64,000 nt of DNA. Source: Acidimicrobiaceae bacterium (GTDB lineage: Bacteria; Actinomycetota; Acidimicrobiia; Acidimicrobiales; Poriferisodalaceae). Below, one piece after another: positions 52,442-61,598 of the stretch. The notes under the pieces were generated by a model. That model worked only from the letters and a program-made list of their open reading frames with translations, did not search any database and was not told the DNA's origin. Every line of letters starts with the position of its first letter. Position 1 is the first letter of the stretch. Both the position numbers and the translations under genes were made by a program. The stretch spans positions 1-64,000 of the forward strand of contig PBMG01000001.1 in the NCBI GenBank assembly GCA_002722565.1, written 5' to 3'.

Positions 52442-53287
52442 ATGCAAATAAACGCGTTAACGGGTGCTTTCGGCGCGGAAGTCTTCGATATTGATCTCAA
52501 AGGCGGTATCGAGTCAGAACAGGCCCGATCGATAGAAGAAGCCCTCGCTGAGAATGTAGTGCTTGTGTTTCGAAATCAAGATTTAGACATATATGACTTT
52601 GAGAGATTCGCGATGTCTCTTGGCGAATTTGGTGAGACGCCTTTCATCGCTCCGATTGATGGTCACCCAAACGTGTTGCGCCTCTTGCGTGAGGCCGAAG
52701 AAAAAGGACCTCTGTTTGGAAGTGGATGGCATAGCGACTGGAGTTTTCAACTCCAACCGCCGAGCGCGACTTTGCTCTACGCGCTTGAGGTTCCAGAGGT
52801 CGGGGGAGATACTGCGTTCACCAACCAATATTTGGCTTTCGAAAGCTTGTCGGACTCGATGCAGTCAATTCTTCGCGACTTGAAGGGACTTCATTCTGCA
52901 GAGCGGAGCTACGGTCCTCAAGGGACATTTGGACAACCCGACCCGGGCTCATCGATGCACATTCAAGGAGATGAGACGGCGGTGGTTCTTCAGGCACACC
53001 CTTTGGTGCGTTCACATCCGCTGACTGGGCGTCAGTCTTTATTCGTGAACGAGGTTTATACGGTTGGGATAGAAGGAATGACGAAGACTGAAAGTAGTGC
53101 ACTACTTGAGTTTCTGTTTGAGCACAGCCGCCAAATCGCGTTCACCTGCCGTGTGCGATGGATGCCGGGGACTTTGACGATGTGGGACAACCGAGCGACA
53201 CAGCATTTTGCGATCAACGACTATTCAGGTAGCAAAAGAGAGATGTACCGAATCACTCTGGCTGGCGAGCAGCCCGTGTTGAACTAA
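52442..53287 (+). CDS. TauD/TfdA-family 2-oxoglutarate dioxygenase
   Basis: A 281-residue non-heme Fe(II) and 2-oxoglutarate dependent dioxygenase. His97 and Asp99 in GWHSDWSF are the first two iron ligands. The third His is in DNRATQHFAINDY, and the 2-oxoglutarate-binding Arg follows in REMYRITL. Family members cleave taurine, alkyl sulfates, phenoxy acids or similar compounds by hydroxylation; the substrate here is not predictable. No sulfonate transporter is adjacent. It overlaps the convergent small gene by four bases. Confidence 0.92.
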   Translation: MQINALTGAFGAEVFDIDLKGGIESEQARSIEEALAENVVLVFRNQDLDIYDFERFAMSLGEFGETPFIAPIDGHPNVLRLLREAEEKGPLFGSGWHSDWSFQLQPPSATLLYALEVPEVGGDTAFTNQYLAFESLSDSMQSILRDLKGLHSAERSYGPQGTFGQPDPGSSMHIQGDETAVVLQAHPLVRSHPLTGRQSLFVNEVYTVGIEGMTKTESSALLEFLFEHSRQIAFTCRVRWMPGTLTMWDNRATQHFAINDYSGSKREMYRITLAGEQPVLN

Positions 53288-53658
53288 TCGAGGATTGAGG
53301 CGTCGACAACTACGAGCGGACCCAATAAGGCTAAATCTTGCAGTGCTTGGTCGTATAAGAATTTCTCAGTGCATGCAGGCCGGGCCCAATCTTCTTCGTT
53401 AGGCGTGGGGAGTCTTCCGCGTGCGCTTACTTTGAGGTCGCCAGTCGAGCGGCTACTCACCAAGATGGTTTGCCCAAGCAGCATCTGTATGAAGCTTTCC
53501 GGATCGTGGCTAGGTTCGTCAAAAACGTAGAGCTTGGACCCATCGGTCACGAAAGGTGTTATGTAGTGGGTTCTTTCGCCTTGCGAACCACTGATATCGA
53601 AACGAAGCATTAGCGAACTGTCAAAAACTTCGAAAGGCCGAGCAGTAGAACTGTTCAT
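53284..53658 (-). CDS. Hypothetical protein
   Basis: A 124-residue protein (143 if GTG 53715 is the start) of unknown function. It appears beta-rich, with no membrane helix and no obvious catalytic motif; segments such as MLRFDISGSQGERTHYITPFV suggest a small beta-barrel or PilZ-like fold, but this is weak. ATG 53658 is preferred since the extra 19 residues look unconserved. Its stop overlaps the TauD-like stop by four bases. It is divergent from the enoyl-CoA hydratase gene. Confidence 0.6.
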   Translation of the reverse strand: MNSSTARPFEVFDSSLMLRFDISGSQGERTHYITPFVTDGSKLYVFDEPSHDPESFIQMLLGQTILVSSRSTGDLKVSARGRLPTPNEEDWARPACTEKFLYDQALQDLALLGPLVVVDASILD

Positions 53659-53749
53659 TGGGTGGACCGTAGCAAGCGACAGGTGTTCGAGGTTGACACG
53701 AGGTAGGTTCTTCACAGGAGCAGATAAGAAGAGGCATGGGGGTTTTGAG

Positions 53750-54646
53750 ATGGCAGTCCAAGAAGGCGAGTATTGCGGGTTCCTTACAGCTATTGAAGAT
53801 CCCGGCGTTCTGGTTGTGACGTTTAACCGCCCTGAGAGTCTGAATGCGTCTACAGCTGCGATGAAGCGAGACTTAGTTGAAGTGCTAACTCAGACGCAGA
53901 TGGATGACGCAATTCGGATCGTTGTTTTCACAGGCGAAGGCCATGCCTTTTGGGCAGGAGATGACTTGAAAGGTTATGGAGGAGACAGCACCCAAGTTCC
54001 GCAGATCCACCACGGTCATCACAACCCTTCTGGCACATACAACGGGTTACGGACGATATCTCAGGCGGTTAACACAGCAGTCCGCAATCTAGACAAGATA
54101 TCTATCGCAGCGATAAACGGCTTCGCGATTCAAACGGGCTTTTCGCTTGCATTAGCCTGCGATTTTCGTATCGCTTCGCGTTCGGCAAAGATGGGAAGCG
54201 CGACGCTTAGGTTTGGCTTGCTGCCAGACGAAGGCGGCCAATGGCTGCTCGTACAGCACCTTGGAGTAGCCAAGGCAACAGATTTCATGATGCGTAAGCG
54301 AATTGTTGATGGCGAAACCGCTCATCAGTTGGGCCTAGTGCACGAGGTCGTCGAAGATGAAGATCTCATGGACAAGACTTTCGAACTTGCTCGAGAACTC
54401 GCTGAAGGACCCCAAGTAGCGATGAGAATGTTGAAGCGATCAATTCTGCTTGCTGCTGACCTAACTTGGGACCAGTCGCTTGATGAGATTGCCGCAAAGA
54501 CAGCAGTAACAGATCATCTTCCTGACGCGCGAGAGGGCGCTCAAGCTTTCATAGAAAAACGAAACCCTGAATTCAATGGGTGGCTCGAAGGCCGTTCCGA
54601 CCCGCCAATGGATGGACCAGCTCCATGGGAATCGGATTCTGAATAA
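53750..54646 (+). CDS. Enoyl-CoA hydratase/isomerase family protein
   Basis: A 298-residue crotonase-fold protein that hydrates or isomerises acyl-CoA thioesters. FNRPESLNAST, the oxyanion-hole stretch HAFWAGDDLKGYG, AINGFAIQTGFSLALACDFRIAS and FGLLPDEGGQWLL are visible. The Asp-Glu at LPDEGG matches one catalytic Glu position; the other is less clear. ATG 53750 has GGGGG upstream; a longer in-frame start at 53693 has no family similarity. It stands apart from the beta-oxidation genes, so the CoA substrate is unknown. Confidence 0.9.
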   Translation: MAVQEGEYCGFLTAIEDPGVLVVTFNRPESLNASTAAMKRDLVEVLTQTQMDDAIRIVVFTGEGHAFWAGDDLKGYGGDSTQVPQIHHGHHNPSGTYNGLRTISQAVNTAVRNLDKISIAAINGFAIQTGFSLALACDFRIASRSAKMGSATLRFGLLPDEGGQWLLVQHLGVAKATDFMMRKRIVDGETAHQLGLVHEVVEDEDLMDKTFELARELAEGPQVAMRMLKRSILLAADLTWDQSLDEIAAKTAVTDHLPDAREGAQAFIEKRNPEFNGWLEGRSDPPMDGPAPWESDSE

Positions 54647-54689
54647 AGCTCTCCAATAGGGCCCGTTGAGAAAAGAAAACTGCGGTCGT

Positions 54690-55787
54690 TTATCTCAAGT
54701 GTGCAGTTAATTCCTCAAGAGCGCCCAGCAGCATCTTTACGTTACGCATCTGTGCTGTATGGCCCATACAGCCAATGCGCCATACTCTGCCGGCTACCGG
54801 TCCAAGGCCGCCACCAACCTCGATGCCGTATCGGTTAAGTAAGTGCTGACGCCCTTCAACGTCATCTAAACCATCTGGGATCGATACGGTTGTGAGCTCC
54901 GGAAGTCGATGTCCTTCTTGGGCCCATAACTCGAAGCCGAGTTCCGGTAGGCATCTGTGGAGCTCGTCACCGCAAGATTGGTGACGTTCCCAGGCTTGCT
55001 GGAGGCCTTCATCTATCACTACTCCCAAACCCGCATGCAAGGCATAAAGCATCGAGATAGGCGCTGTGTGATGGTATGCCCGAGCACCGTCGCCAGTTAC
55101 GTAGTCCTTGATCATGTTTAGATCCAGGTACCAGCTTTGCGGAGTCTCCACGAGTCTCTCCATGGCCCTATCGCTGACAGTGACGGGAGAAAGACCAGGA
55201 GGAACTCCCAGACACTTCTGAGTTCCGCTGTAAGCGATATCGACAGCCCATTCGTCGATCAAGACAGGTATACCGCCAAGCGAAGTCACACAATCGACTA
55301 GAAGCAGGGCGTCGCCTTTGCCTGCGCCGAGGTCCTGGATGTCATTTCGCACCCCAGTTGATGTCTCAGCATGTACTACCGCAATCATCTTCGGGTTGGG
55401 GTGTGCTGCCAACAGTCTCTCAGGGTCTATTGCCCGCCCCCAATCCTCTTCAACCTTGGTAACTATGGCGCCCGCTCGGGTAGCCACATCACACATTCGG
55501 TTACCAAAAACCCCATTAACTCCAACTACAACTTCATCACCCGGATTAATGAAATTAACGAATGAGGTCTCCATCCCAGCTGAGCCGGTGGCGCTAATCG
55601 GAAATGTCAGAGCGTTTTTTGTCTGCCATACCTCTCGTAATCGGTCGTTAGTTTCATCCAGGAGAGATATGAATTCAGGATCTAAGTGTCCGAGAACTGG
55701 CCGAGCGAAGGCCTCCATCACTGTTGGATACGGGTTACTCGGGCCAGGGCCCATCAAGATTCGGTCGCTGTGGATCACGTCGAGCAA
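54690..55787 (-). CDS. Class V aminotransferase, alanine/serine-glyoxylate type
   Basis: A 365-residue PLP enzyme of the AGXT/SgaA group, which transfers amino groups from alanine or serine to glyoxylate. The N-terminal LMGPGPSNPYP, the SATGSAGMET PLP-phosphate region, DCVTSLGGIP, and the Schiff-base Lys in YSGTQKCLG are present. TTG 55787 or GTG 55778 may be the start. It is the last of four minus-strand genes (NicX-like, AMP ligase, GarR-like, this one) that look like one metabolic unit. Confidence 0.9.
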   Translation of the reverse strand: MLDVIHSDRILMGPGPSNPYPTVMEAFARPVLGHLDPEFISLLDETNDRLREVWQTKNALTFPISATGSAGMETSFVNFINPGDEVVVGVNGVFGNRMCDVATRAGAIVTKVEEDWGRAIDPERLLAAHPNPKMIAVVHAETSTGVRNDIQDLGAGKGDALLLVDCVTSLGGIPVLIDEWAVDIAYSGTQKCLGVPPGLSPVTVSDRAMERLVETPQSWYLDLNMIKDYVTGDGARAYHHTAPISMLYALHAGLGVVIDEGLQQAWERHQSCGDELHRCLPELGFELWAQEGHRLPELTTVSIPDGLDDVEGRQHLLNRYGIEVGGGLGPVAGRVWRIGCMGHTAQMRNVKMLLGALEELTAHLR

Positions 55788-55824
55788 CCGTAGTCACCAG
55801 ATCACCTAGATGCACATTTGCCTC

Positions 55825-56706
55825 CTAAGAGTTACCAGCAAGCCGTGTGATTAGGCTGCTGGTGTCCCACCGCCCTCCTCCCTTTTCTTGAATTTCTTGA
55901 TAGTAAGAGTCGACTAGTCGAGTCACTTCCACAGAGGTTTCGAGACGCGCTGCCTCTTCCATCACAATGCCGAGGTCCTTCCTCATCCAGTCGACAGCGA
56001 AACCGAAGTCAAATTCGTCACGAATCATGGTTGAGCCACGGTTCGTCATTTGCCACGAACCAGCTGCTCCTTTGCTGATTGTCTCTAGTACAAGGTCGAG
56101 ATTTAGTCCGCTCATTTTTCCGAACTGAAGAGCCTCTGAGAGTCCCTGAAGTAGCCCCGCGATGCAAATTTGATTAACCATCTTTGTTAGTTGACCTGAA
56201 CCGGTAGGGCCAATGAGGTTACAAGCTTGGCTATATGCGGAGATGAATGGTTTAGCCAGGTCGAACCACCTCTGCTCGCCGCCGCACATAACGGTCAGAG
56301 CCCCATTTTCGGCACCTGCCTGGCCTCCGGAAATAGGCGCATCAAGGAATCCAACGTTACGGATCGAGCAGAGTTCATTGAGCTCCCTAGCGAGTTCAGC
56401 CGATGCGGTGGTGTGGTCGACGATCAAAGATTTGGGTTCGATACCGGCGAGAATCCCTTCGTCCCCCAGAACGACTGAACGAACATCGTCATCGTTTCCG
56501 ACACAGATAAAGACCACCTCGGCACCGGCGGAAGCTTCTCGTGGGGTCGCCGCCGTTATGCCATTATTTTGCCTGGCCCAAGCGTCTGATTTTGACCTCG
56601 TCCTGTTGTACACCGACACAGAATGCCCTGCTTGTGAAAGGTGTTTGGCCATTGGAAAGCCCATGATCCCTAGGCCTATAAACGCAACTTTCTTTGAAGT
56701 AACCAT
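55825..56706 (-). CDS. Beta-hydroxyacid dehydrogenase (tartronate-semialdehyde reductase/HIBADH type)
   Basis: A 293-residue NAD(P)-dependent dehydrogenase. The Rossmann start VAFIGLGIMGFPMAKHL is followed by the substrate motif FLDAPISGGQAGAENGALTVMCGG, the catalytic Lys in GQLTKMVNQ and KDLGIVMEEA. GarR (tartronate semialdehyde to glycerate) and 3-hydroxyisobutyrate dehydrogenase are the nearest named types. Together with a glyoxylate aminotransferase downstream it suggests C2/C3 acid metabolism, but the substrate is not fixed by sequence. Confidence 0.9.
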   Translation of the reverse strand: MVTSKKVAFIGLGIMGFPMAKHLSQAGHSVSVYNRTRSKSDAWARQNNGITAATPREASAGAEVVFICVGNDDDVRSVVLGDEGILAGIEPKSLIVDHTTASAELARELNELCSIRNVGFLDAPISGGQAGAENGALTVMCGGEQRWFDLAKPFISAYSQACNLIGPTGSGQLTKMVNQICIAGLLQGLSEALQFGKMSGLNLDLVLETISKGAAGSWQMTNRGSTMIRDEFDFGFAVDWMRKDLGIVMEEAARLETSVEVTRLVDSYYQEIQEKGGGRWDTSSLITRLAGNS

Positions 56707-56775
56707 TAGCGAGTCCTTTGTTTGATCTAACGCTTAACTACGTACCGACTTGGAGAAGGCTGATCTCTATCTGTT

Positions 56776-58275
56776 TCACGAGGTGTTTTGATCGCGGGCG
56801 ACCAAAGCACGAACCTCGTGTTTCAGCACCTTCCCCATAACGTTCCTTGGTAGCTGGTCAGTCCAGATGACTCTCTTCGGATACTTGAAAGGAGCAACTT
56901 GTCCATGGAAAAGTTGTAGAACAGCTTCACTGTTTTGTTCGGCCCCCGCTGCTGCCACTGCTACCACCACTGGAATTTCTCCCCAGCGGCTATCTGGCGT
57001 CCCAACCACAGTCGCTTCAAGAAGCAATGAGCTCTCTGCAAGCACATTCTCCAACTCGGCGGGATAAATATTTTCTCCCCCCGAGATAACGAGATCTTTC
57101 TTGCGGTCATCGATGTAGATCCAGCCCTCGGGATCTTGGTGCCCGATATCACCTGTGTGAAACCACCCATCGGTTATCGACTCAGAAGTAGCGTCGGGAT
57201 TGCGCCAGTAGCTGCTTAATATGTTCGGCCCGCGAACCCACAATTCTCCTGATTCGCCTTCAGCGACAGCAGTCCCATCATCGTTCACGATGCGAACTTC
57301 ACATAAGGTCGCGGGTTTGCCGCATGAACCGGGCCGTTCAGAGGCCTCATCGACCCTCATCACTACGGCGGTTGGAGCGGTTTCAGTTGCGCCGTAAACC
57401 TGACCCACCGAAATGCCTCGTTCAAAGAAGGGGCGAGTTGTTGCCTCCGGAATTGTTGACGAGCCCGCCATTAGTCCTGTGAGCGATGATAAGTCTGTTC
57501 CTTCGAATGCAGGATGACTACTTACCGCATCCAATGTCGCCGGAACAAAAAGCGACCAGGAGGGTCTCCATCGTTCAACGTCCGTAAGCCACTGTCCAGG
57601 GTCAAAAGATTCGTGAAGAAGGACTGATGCTCCCCCCATTAGCGCAGGAAGCGTCTGGATATTTAATCCTCCGACATGGAATAAAGGCAGAAATGTCAGG
57701 AAACGATCTTTGGAAGTTAAGTCATGTGCATGGGCGCCGTTGACAGCGTTCGCTGCTAATGCGCTTTGGGAGAGGAGGGCGCCTTTCGGAGTTCCAGTCG
57801 TTCCGGAGGTGTAGGCCAGTAGAACGGGGTCGTCAAGTTTCCCGATTCTAGGGGTGGTGTCGAGGGTTTCGGCTTTAGTTATCTCAGCTGAGGGGTGCAC
57901 CGGAATTGTGGTGGCAGCTTCTTCGGCATGAGCGAGGAAGCTCTCATGACTTACGACAAGTTTTGGCTTAGCGTCTTGGAGGATCCACGAATGCTCGGAG
58001 ACAAGTAGGCGCGAATTGAGAGGTAAAAAAATAGCTCCCAGTCGAGAGCAGGCAAATAGAAGTTCGATTGCCAGAGGCTGGTTTGGCCCGAGCCAGGCAA
58101 TTCGATCGCCCACACCAACGCTTTGACTATGGAGCCAACTTGCTGTGGCCGAGATTCTGGTGGATAACTGACCGTAATTGGTCTCAACACCTTTGAACTC
58201 AATAGCGAGGGAAGTCGGCTGATGATCAGCCCAGTTGTCTACCCATGATGCGAGGTCTGCTCCTTTATCCCACAT
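56776..58275 (-). CDS. Acyl-CoA synthetase (AMP-forming, FadD-like)
   Basis: A 499-residue adenylate-forming ligase that activates a carboxylic acid to its CoA ester. The P-loop LLAYTSGTTGTPKGALLS, VGQVYGATETAP, GWFHTGDIGHQD, DRKKDLVISGGENIYPAE and the catalytic Lys in MGKVLKHEV are all present. Its length is like that of malonyl- and oxalyl-CoA synthetases or medium-chain ligases. It starts 11 bases after the NicX-like gene and is probably co-translated with it, so its substrate may be a product of that enzyme. Confidence 0.93.
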   Translation of the reverse strand: MWDKGADLASWVDNWADHQPTSLAIEFKGVETNYGQLSTRISATASWLHSQSVGVGDRIAWLGPNQPLAIELLFACSRLGAIFLPLNSRLLVSEHSWILQDAKPKLVVSHESFLAHAEEAATTIPVHPSAEITKAETLDTTPRIGKLDDPVLLAYTSGTTGTPKGALLSQSALAANAVNGAHAHDLTSKDRFLTFLPLFHVGGLNIQTLPALMGGASVLLHESFDPGQWLTDVERWRPSWSLFVPATLDAVSSHPAFEGTDLSSLTGLMAGSSTIPEATTRPFFERGISVGQVYGATETAPTAVVMRVDEASERPGSCGKPATLCEVRIVNDDGTAVAEGESGELWVRGPNILSSYWRNPDATSESITDGWFHTGDIGHQDPEGWIYIDDRKKDLVISGGENIYPAELENVLAESSLLLEATVVGTPDSRWGEIPVVVAVAAAGAEQNSEAVLQLFHGQVAPFKYPKRVIWTDQLPRNVMGKVLKHEVRALVARDQNTS

Positions 58276-58286
58276 AAGAAGTATTG

Positions 58287-59333
58287 CTATGCCAGATCAC
58301 CTTGTAGCACGCCATCGATTACGACGGGTTCACCATCCAACGCCACCGTATGATTGCGCATAGGGAGATCGAAATGTCCAAGAGTATGTCGACCGGCATG
58401 TTCGTTGGCGCCGGTTGAGTACAGAAAGTTCCCGGCAAATGCTCTCTGCTCAGTGCCGTTAGTTTGACTTCTGTCATACAAAGGCAGGGTGTCCCAGCGA
58501 GCACCTGGATTCATTCCCCAACCAATATGGCTAGTCGCGTAGGCATCTGGATCGTCCCATGCATCTGAGTAGCTACGAAATAGCGCAGCATCGGTACCTT
58601 CGCCCGCTACATCTACCACGAAGTCGTTTTCGATCGTGAGCGTAATGGGCGACTCAACGTAGCGTTTGAAAGTTAAATTCATATCGCCTCGATCCATAAC
58701 GATGACCCCATTTACGGTGTTGGCTTTAGGAAAGGCTAGGCATAAGCCCCCAGGCCAGTGCGATATCGACCCTGGTTGAGTTGTGTATCCCCAGCCACCT
58801 CCGCAAGGAGCATCGTTCAGGTCAACCGATACATCAGTCCCGGCCTGTGAAGTAACGCGCATTTCCTTTGCCTTTATTAGCTTTTTGATGCCCGCTTTGA
58901 CTTTAGGTTCAAGATCGATCGTTGGCATCAGCCTCTCAAGTGCTTCTGGGTGCTCGTTCGAGACCATCAGCACTCTGCTGCCGTCAGCTAATATTTGAGG
59001 CAGTTCAGGGGCATGTAATAATCCCTCGACGGTGCAATCGACTACGAAGTCGACTGAAGAGAGAGCCTTAATTACTGCTGTGGACCCGGCTATGGCATCG
59101 GAAGCTCCGGTCGACCTCACAGGCACCGGTGCGCTCTGACGTAGAGTTGGAAGCACTATGTGGATCGGGCGTATACCTAATCGGTCAAGTGCAAGCTCTG
59201 CCAGGTTTACGTTGACGCTACGGCTCTGAGTTTCGGAAAGTATTGCCGCACTCTGAGTGTCGTTAACAGCGCACATTTCGAACACGCGAGCGAACACGTC
59301 AATCCACTTTCCTTCGATGCGTTCAACGAGCAT
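58287..59333 (-). CDS. NicX-like ring-cleavage dioxygenase (M29 aminopeptidase-like fold)
   Basis: A 348-residue protein that resembles 2,5-dihydroxypyridine 5,6-dioxygenase (NicX), an Fe(II) enzyme of nicotinate breakdown. His269 in SHIGWGMNPGARW and His320/Asp322 in GHFDLPMRN occupy positions close to those I recall for the NicX iron ligands (His265, His318, Asp320). FLYSTGAN and HWPGG are also shared. NicX partners (NicC, NicD, NicF, maleate isomerase) are not seen, so the substrate may differ. AGGAGG lies seven bases before ATG 59333. It heads a four-gene operon. Confidence 0.82.
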   Translation of the reverse strand: MLVERIEGKWIDVFARVFEMCAVNDTQSAAILSETQSRSVNVNLAELALDRLGIRPIHIVLPTLRQSAPVPVRSTGASDAIAGSTAVIKALSSVDFVVDCTVEGLLHAPELPQILADGSRVLMVSNEHPEALERLMPTIDLEPKVKAGIKKLIKAKEMRVTSQAGTDVSVDLNDAPCGGGWGYTTQPGSISHWPGGLCLAFPKANTVNGVIVMDRGDMNLTFKRYVESPITLTIENDFVVDVAGEGTDAALFRSYSDAWDDPDAYATSHIGWGMNPGARWDTLPLYDRSQTNGTEQRAFAGNFLYSTGANEHAGRHTLGHFDLPMRNHTVALDGEPVVIDGVLQGDLA

Positions 59334-59467
59334 GCTTCCTCCTGGTTGTGCAGCGCGAAAGCGACTGCTTGGATCTAGTTAAGCATTGATGACTAGGAGT
59401 TAATCAAGATTCCTAAAGTCTGACTTATATTTACAGTTCCGGTTTCTATCTGAGGAAACCCAGCAGA

Positions 59468-60166
59468 TTATAAATGGTCTCGTGGGTCTAGGTCGCTTCC
59501 GTGTAGATGGCTTGTGTCGTTGTATCGCCGACACATCCACCGTCGTCCACGATCATTGCTAGAGCCAACCTCCAGTTCAGTAATTGAGGTAACGCCGGGT
59601 GCAAGCTCTGTTTGCCATTGGTTCGGCGCTAAACCAAACGCGACCGCCATTGCAGCGGAAATGACTCCTCCGTGACACCCAACCAGAATGGTTGAGCCCC
59701 TGTGTGTGCGCTCGATCTCGCTTAGGGCTTGTCCTACGCGATGACGGAAGCCAGCTCTGCTGTCTGCACCGGGGATAATGGGTACAAATGGGTTTCTTTG
59801 CTCGAAGTTACCGAGGTCGTAGCGCTCTCTGACTTGCTCCCAAGTAAGCCCGTCAGCCTCCCCGAGACGGAATTCTTCGAGCTCAGAATGGATGTTGACT
59901 TCATGAGGCTCTGAGAGGCAAGAAAGTAGAATCTCAGTAGTTTCGATTGCCCTTGGAAGTGGTGAGGAATAGACCACGGTAAATGAATTTTCGTTGCCCG
60001 TTGCGAATCTCTCACCTAAGGCAGTTGCCTGTTCCTTGCCGCGCTGCGAGAGCCCCGTGCAGGTCTGAAGCCCGCCTACCACTCCGTTAACCATGACATT
60101 AGATTCCCCATGGCGGACCAAAAGAAACCTGGTTATCAGCGGGGTGTTTTCTGTCGGTTCGGTCAT
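59468..60166 (-). CDS. Histidine phosphatase family protein
   Basis: A 232-residue phosphoglycerate-mutase-like phosphatase. The catalytic LVRHGES motif is at about residues 16-22, the second-half Arg in YSSPLPRAIET, Glu in LEEFRLGEADG and the second His in GCHGGVIS. The substrate is unknown; a mutase is unlikely given the family pattern. It lies 134 bases upstream of the NicX-like operon on the same strand. A short GGTTTC/GAAACC hairpin (59441-59460) follows its stop. Confidence 0.9.
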   Translation of the reverse strand: MTEPTENTPLITRFLLVRHGESNVMVNGVVGGLQTCTGLSQRGKEQATALGERFATGNENSFTVVYSSPLPRAIETTEILLSCLSEPHEVNIHSELEEFRLGEADGLTWEQVRERYDLGNFEQRNPFVPIIPGADSRAGFRHRVGQALSEIERTHRGSTILVGCHGGVISAAMAVAFGLAPNQWQTELAPGVTSITELEVGSSNDRGRRWMCRRYNDTSHLHGSDLDPRDHL

Positions 60167-60265
60167 CGAGGCACTTTAGGCGCATAAACGCTTGAGCAAC
60201 CAAAACATGCTTGGGCGACCTAGCCTACGATCCCGTGCAAAGTGTTCTATGTGGAGAGCGTCCTG

Positions 60266-61498
60266 ATGACAGAAGTCGAAGTTGAGGTGGAGCCAGGTGA
60301 GGCGGGATTTGATGCAAAGCGCCTACATCGGCTGGGTGACCATTTAGACAAATATGTAGACGAAGGGCACCTGCCGGGCGTGAACGTATTAGTAAGTCGC
60401 GAAGGCAAGATCGTCTATCGACACATGTATGGGCAGCGTGACATGGAACGGGCGTTGCCCGTCGAGGCTGACACCATCTATCGCTTCTACTCCATGACGA
60501 AACCAATTACTTCCGTTGCCATCATGCAGCTTTATGAGAGAGGTGCTTTCCAGTTAAAAGACCCGATATCGAACTGGATACCGTCATTTGCGCAGAGTCA
60601 GGTTTTCGTTGGGGGTGACGCCGAAAATCCACAGACCAGGGAAGCAAGTAGAGCCATTTCGATCCATGATTTGTTGACGCACACAAGTGGGCTTACTTAT
60701 TTCTTTCATATGGCTCATGTTGTTGACGAAATGTATAGAAGAGCTGGATTTGATTGGACTACAAGCCCTGGCGACCTAGAAAGTCAATGCGATATTTTGG
60801 CTTCGCTACCCTTGCTATTCGATCCCGGAACGGAATGGAATTACTCGTATTCGACTGACGTCTTAGGTCGCCTCATAGAAGTAATGAGCGGAATGAGTCT
60901 TGACGCGTATTTCAAGAGAAATATATTCGAGCCGCTGGGGATGGTTGATACCGACTTTTCAGTCCCGAGCGAGAAACAGGAGCGATTTGCGTCCTGCTAC
61001 TACCCAAACGGTGAAGCAAGGCAAGTAGCTCTGCTCGACGATGCACAAAGGTCTCGGTACCTTCACGAACCTCCAGCGTTTTCTGGTGGCGGTGGACTGG
61101 TTTCAACGCTAGCTGACTATCATCTTTTCACTCAGGCGTTAAGAAATGGCGGCTCACTAGACGGTCAACGCATTGTTGGACGGAAGACCTTGGACTTCAT
61201 GACGAGCAATCATTTACCTGGCGGCGTTGACTTGACTGAGTACGGGCGGCCTCTCTTCTCCGAGACAGCCTATGACGGGGTCGGTTTCGGGTTGGGCTTC
61301 TCAGTAGTAATTGATCCTGCAAAAGCCAAGGTTTTGTGTCAAAAGGGGGAATACGCATGGGGTGGCGCCGCCTCAACAGCGTTTTGGATCGACCCAGTAG
61401 AGGATTTGACCGTTATTTTTCTTACTCAACTGCTCCCTTCTAGTACCCACCCAATTAGACCTGAGATGAAGACGTTGGTTTACCAGGCGCTCGAGTAG
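60266..61498 (+). CDS. Serine hydrolase of beta-lactamase fold (family VIII esterase type)
   Basis: A 410-residue serine hydrolase. The SxxK motif is SMTK at residues 76-79, with the nucleophile Ser and general-base Lys. The second motif YSYST is in NYSYSTDVLG and the third, WGG, is near the C-terminus (YAWGGAAS), as in EstB-type esterases. No signal peptide, so it is probably a cytoplasmic esterase and not an antibiotic-resistance beta-lactamase. ATG 60266 with GGAGAG upstream is preferred over GTG 60242. Confidence 0.9.
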   Translation: MTEVEVEVEPGEAGFDAKRLHRLGDHLDKYVDEGHLPGVNVLVSREGKIVYRHMYGQRDMERALPVEADTIYRFYSMTKPITSVAIMQLYERGAFQLKDPISNWIPSFAQSQVFVGGDAENPQTREASRAISIHDLLTHTSGLTYFFHMAHVVDEMYRRAGFDWTTSPGDLESQCDILASLPLLFDPGTEWNYSYSTDVLGRLIEVMSGMSLDAYFKRNIFEPLGMVDTDFSVPSEKQERFASCYYPNGEARQVALLDDAQRSRYLHEPPAFSGGGGLVSTLADYHLFTQALRNGGSLDGQRIVGRKTLDFMTSNHLPGGVDLTEYGRPLFSETAYDGVGFGLGFSVVIDPAKAKVLCQKGEYAWGGAASTAFWIDPVEDLTVIFLTQLLPSSTHPIRPEMKTLVYQALE

Positions 61499-61598
61499 TC
61501 ATAGCTAGGTCCGTGGAGGACTGCGGCTATTTTTGGTGCACGCTTAATTTATTGGTCGAAGTAAGAATCGTCGCTAAATGCCTGCGAGAATCATCGAT

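Noticed and set aside
59441-59460. GGTTTC/GAAACC hairpin as a terminator after the histidine phosphatase
   Set aside because: Only six pairs, an eight-base loop and no T-run; too weak to call as a separate feature.
60266-61498. Beta-lactamase antibiotic-resistance gene
   Set aside because: SxxK and YxS-type motifs fit family VIII esterases; no signal peptide and the third motif is WGG, not KTG.
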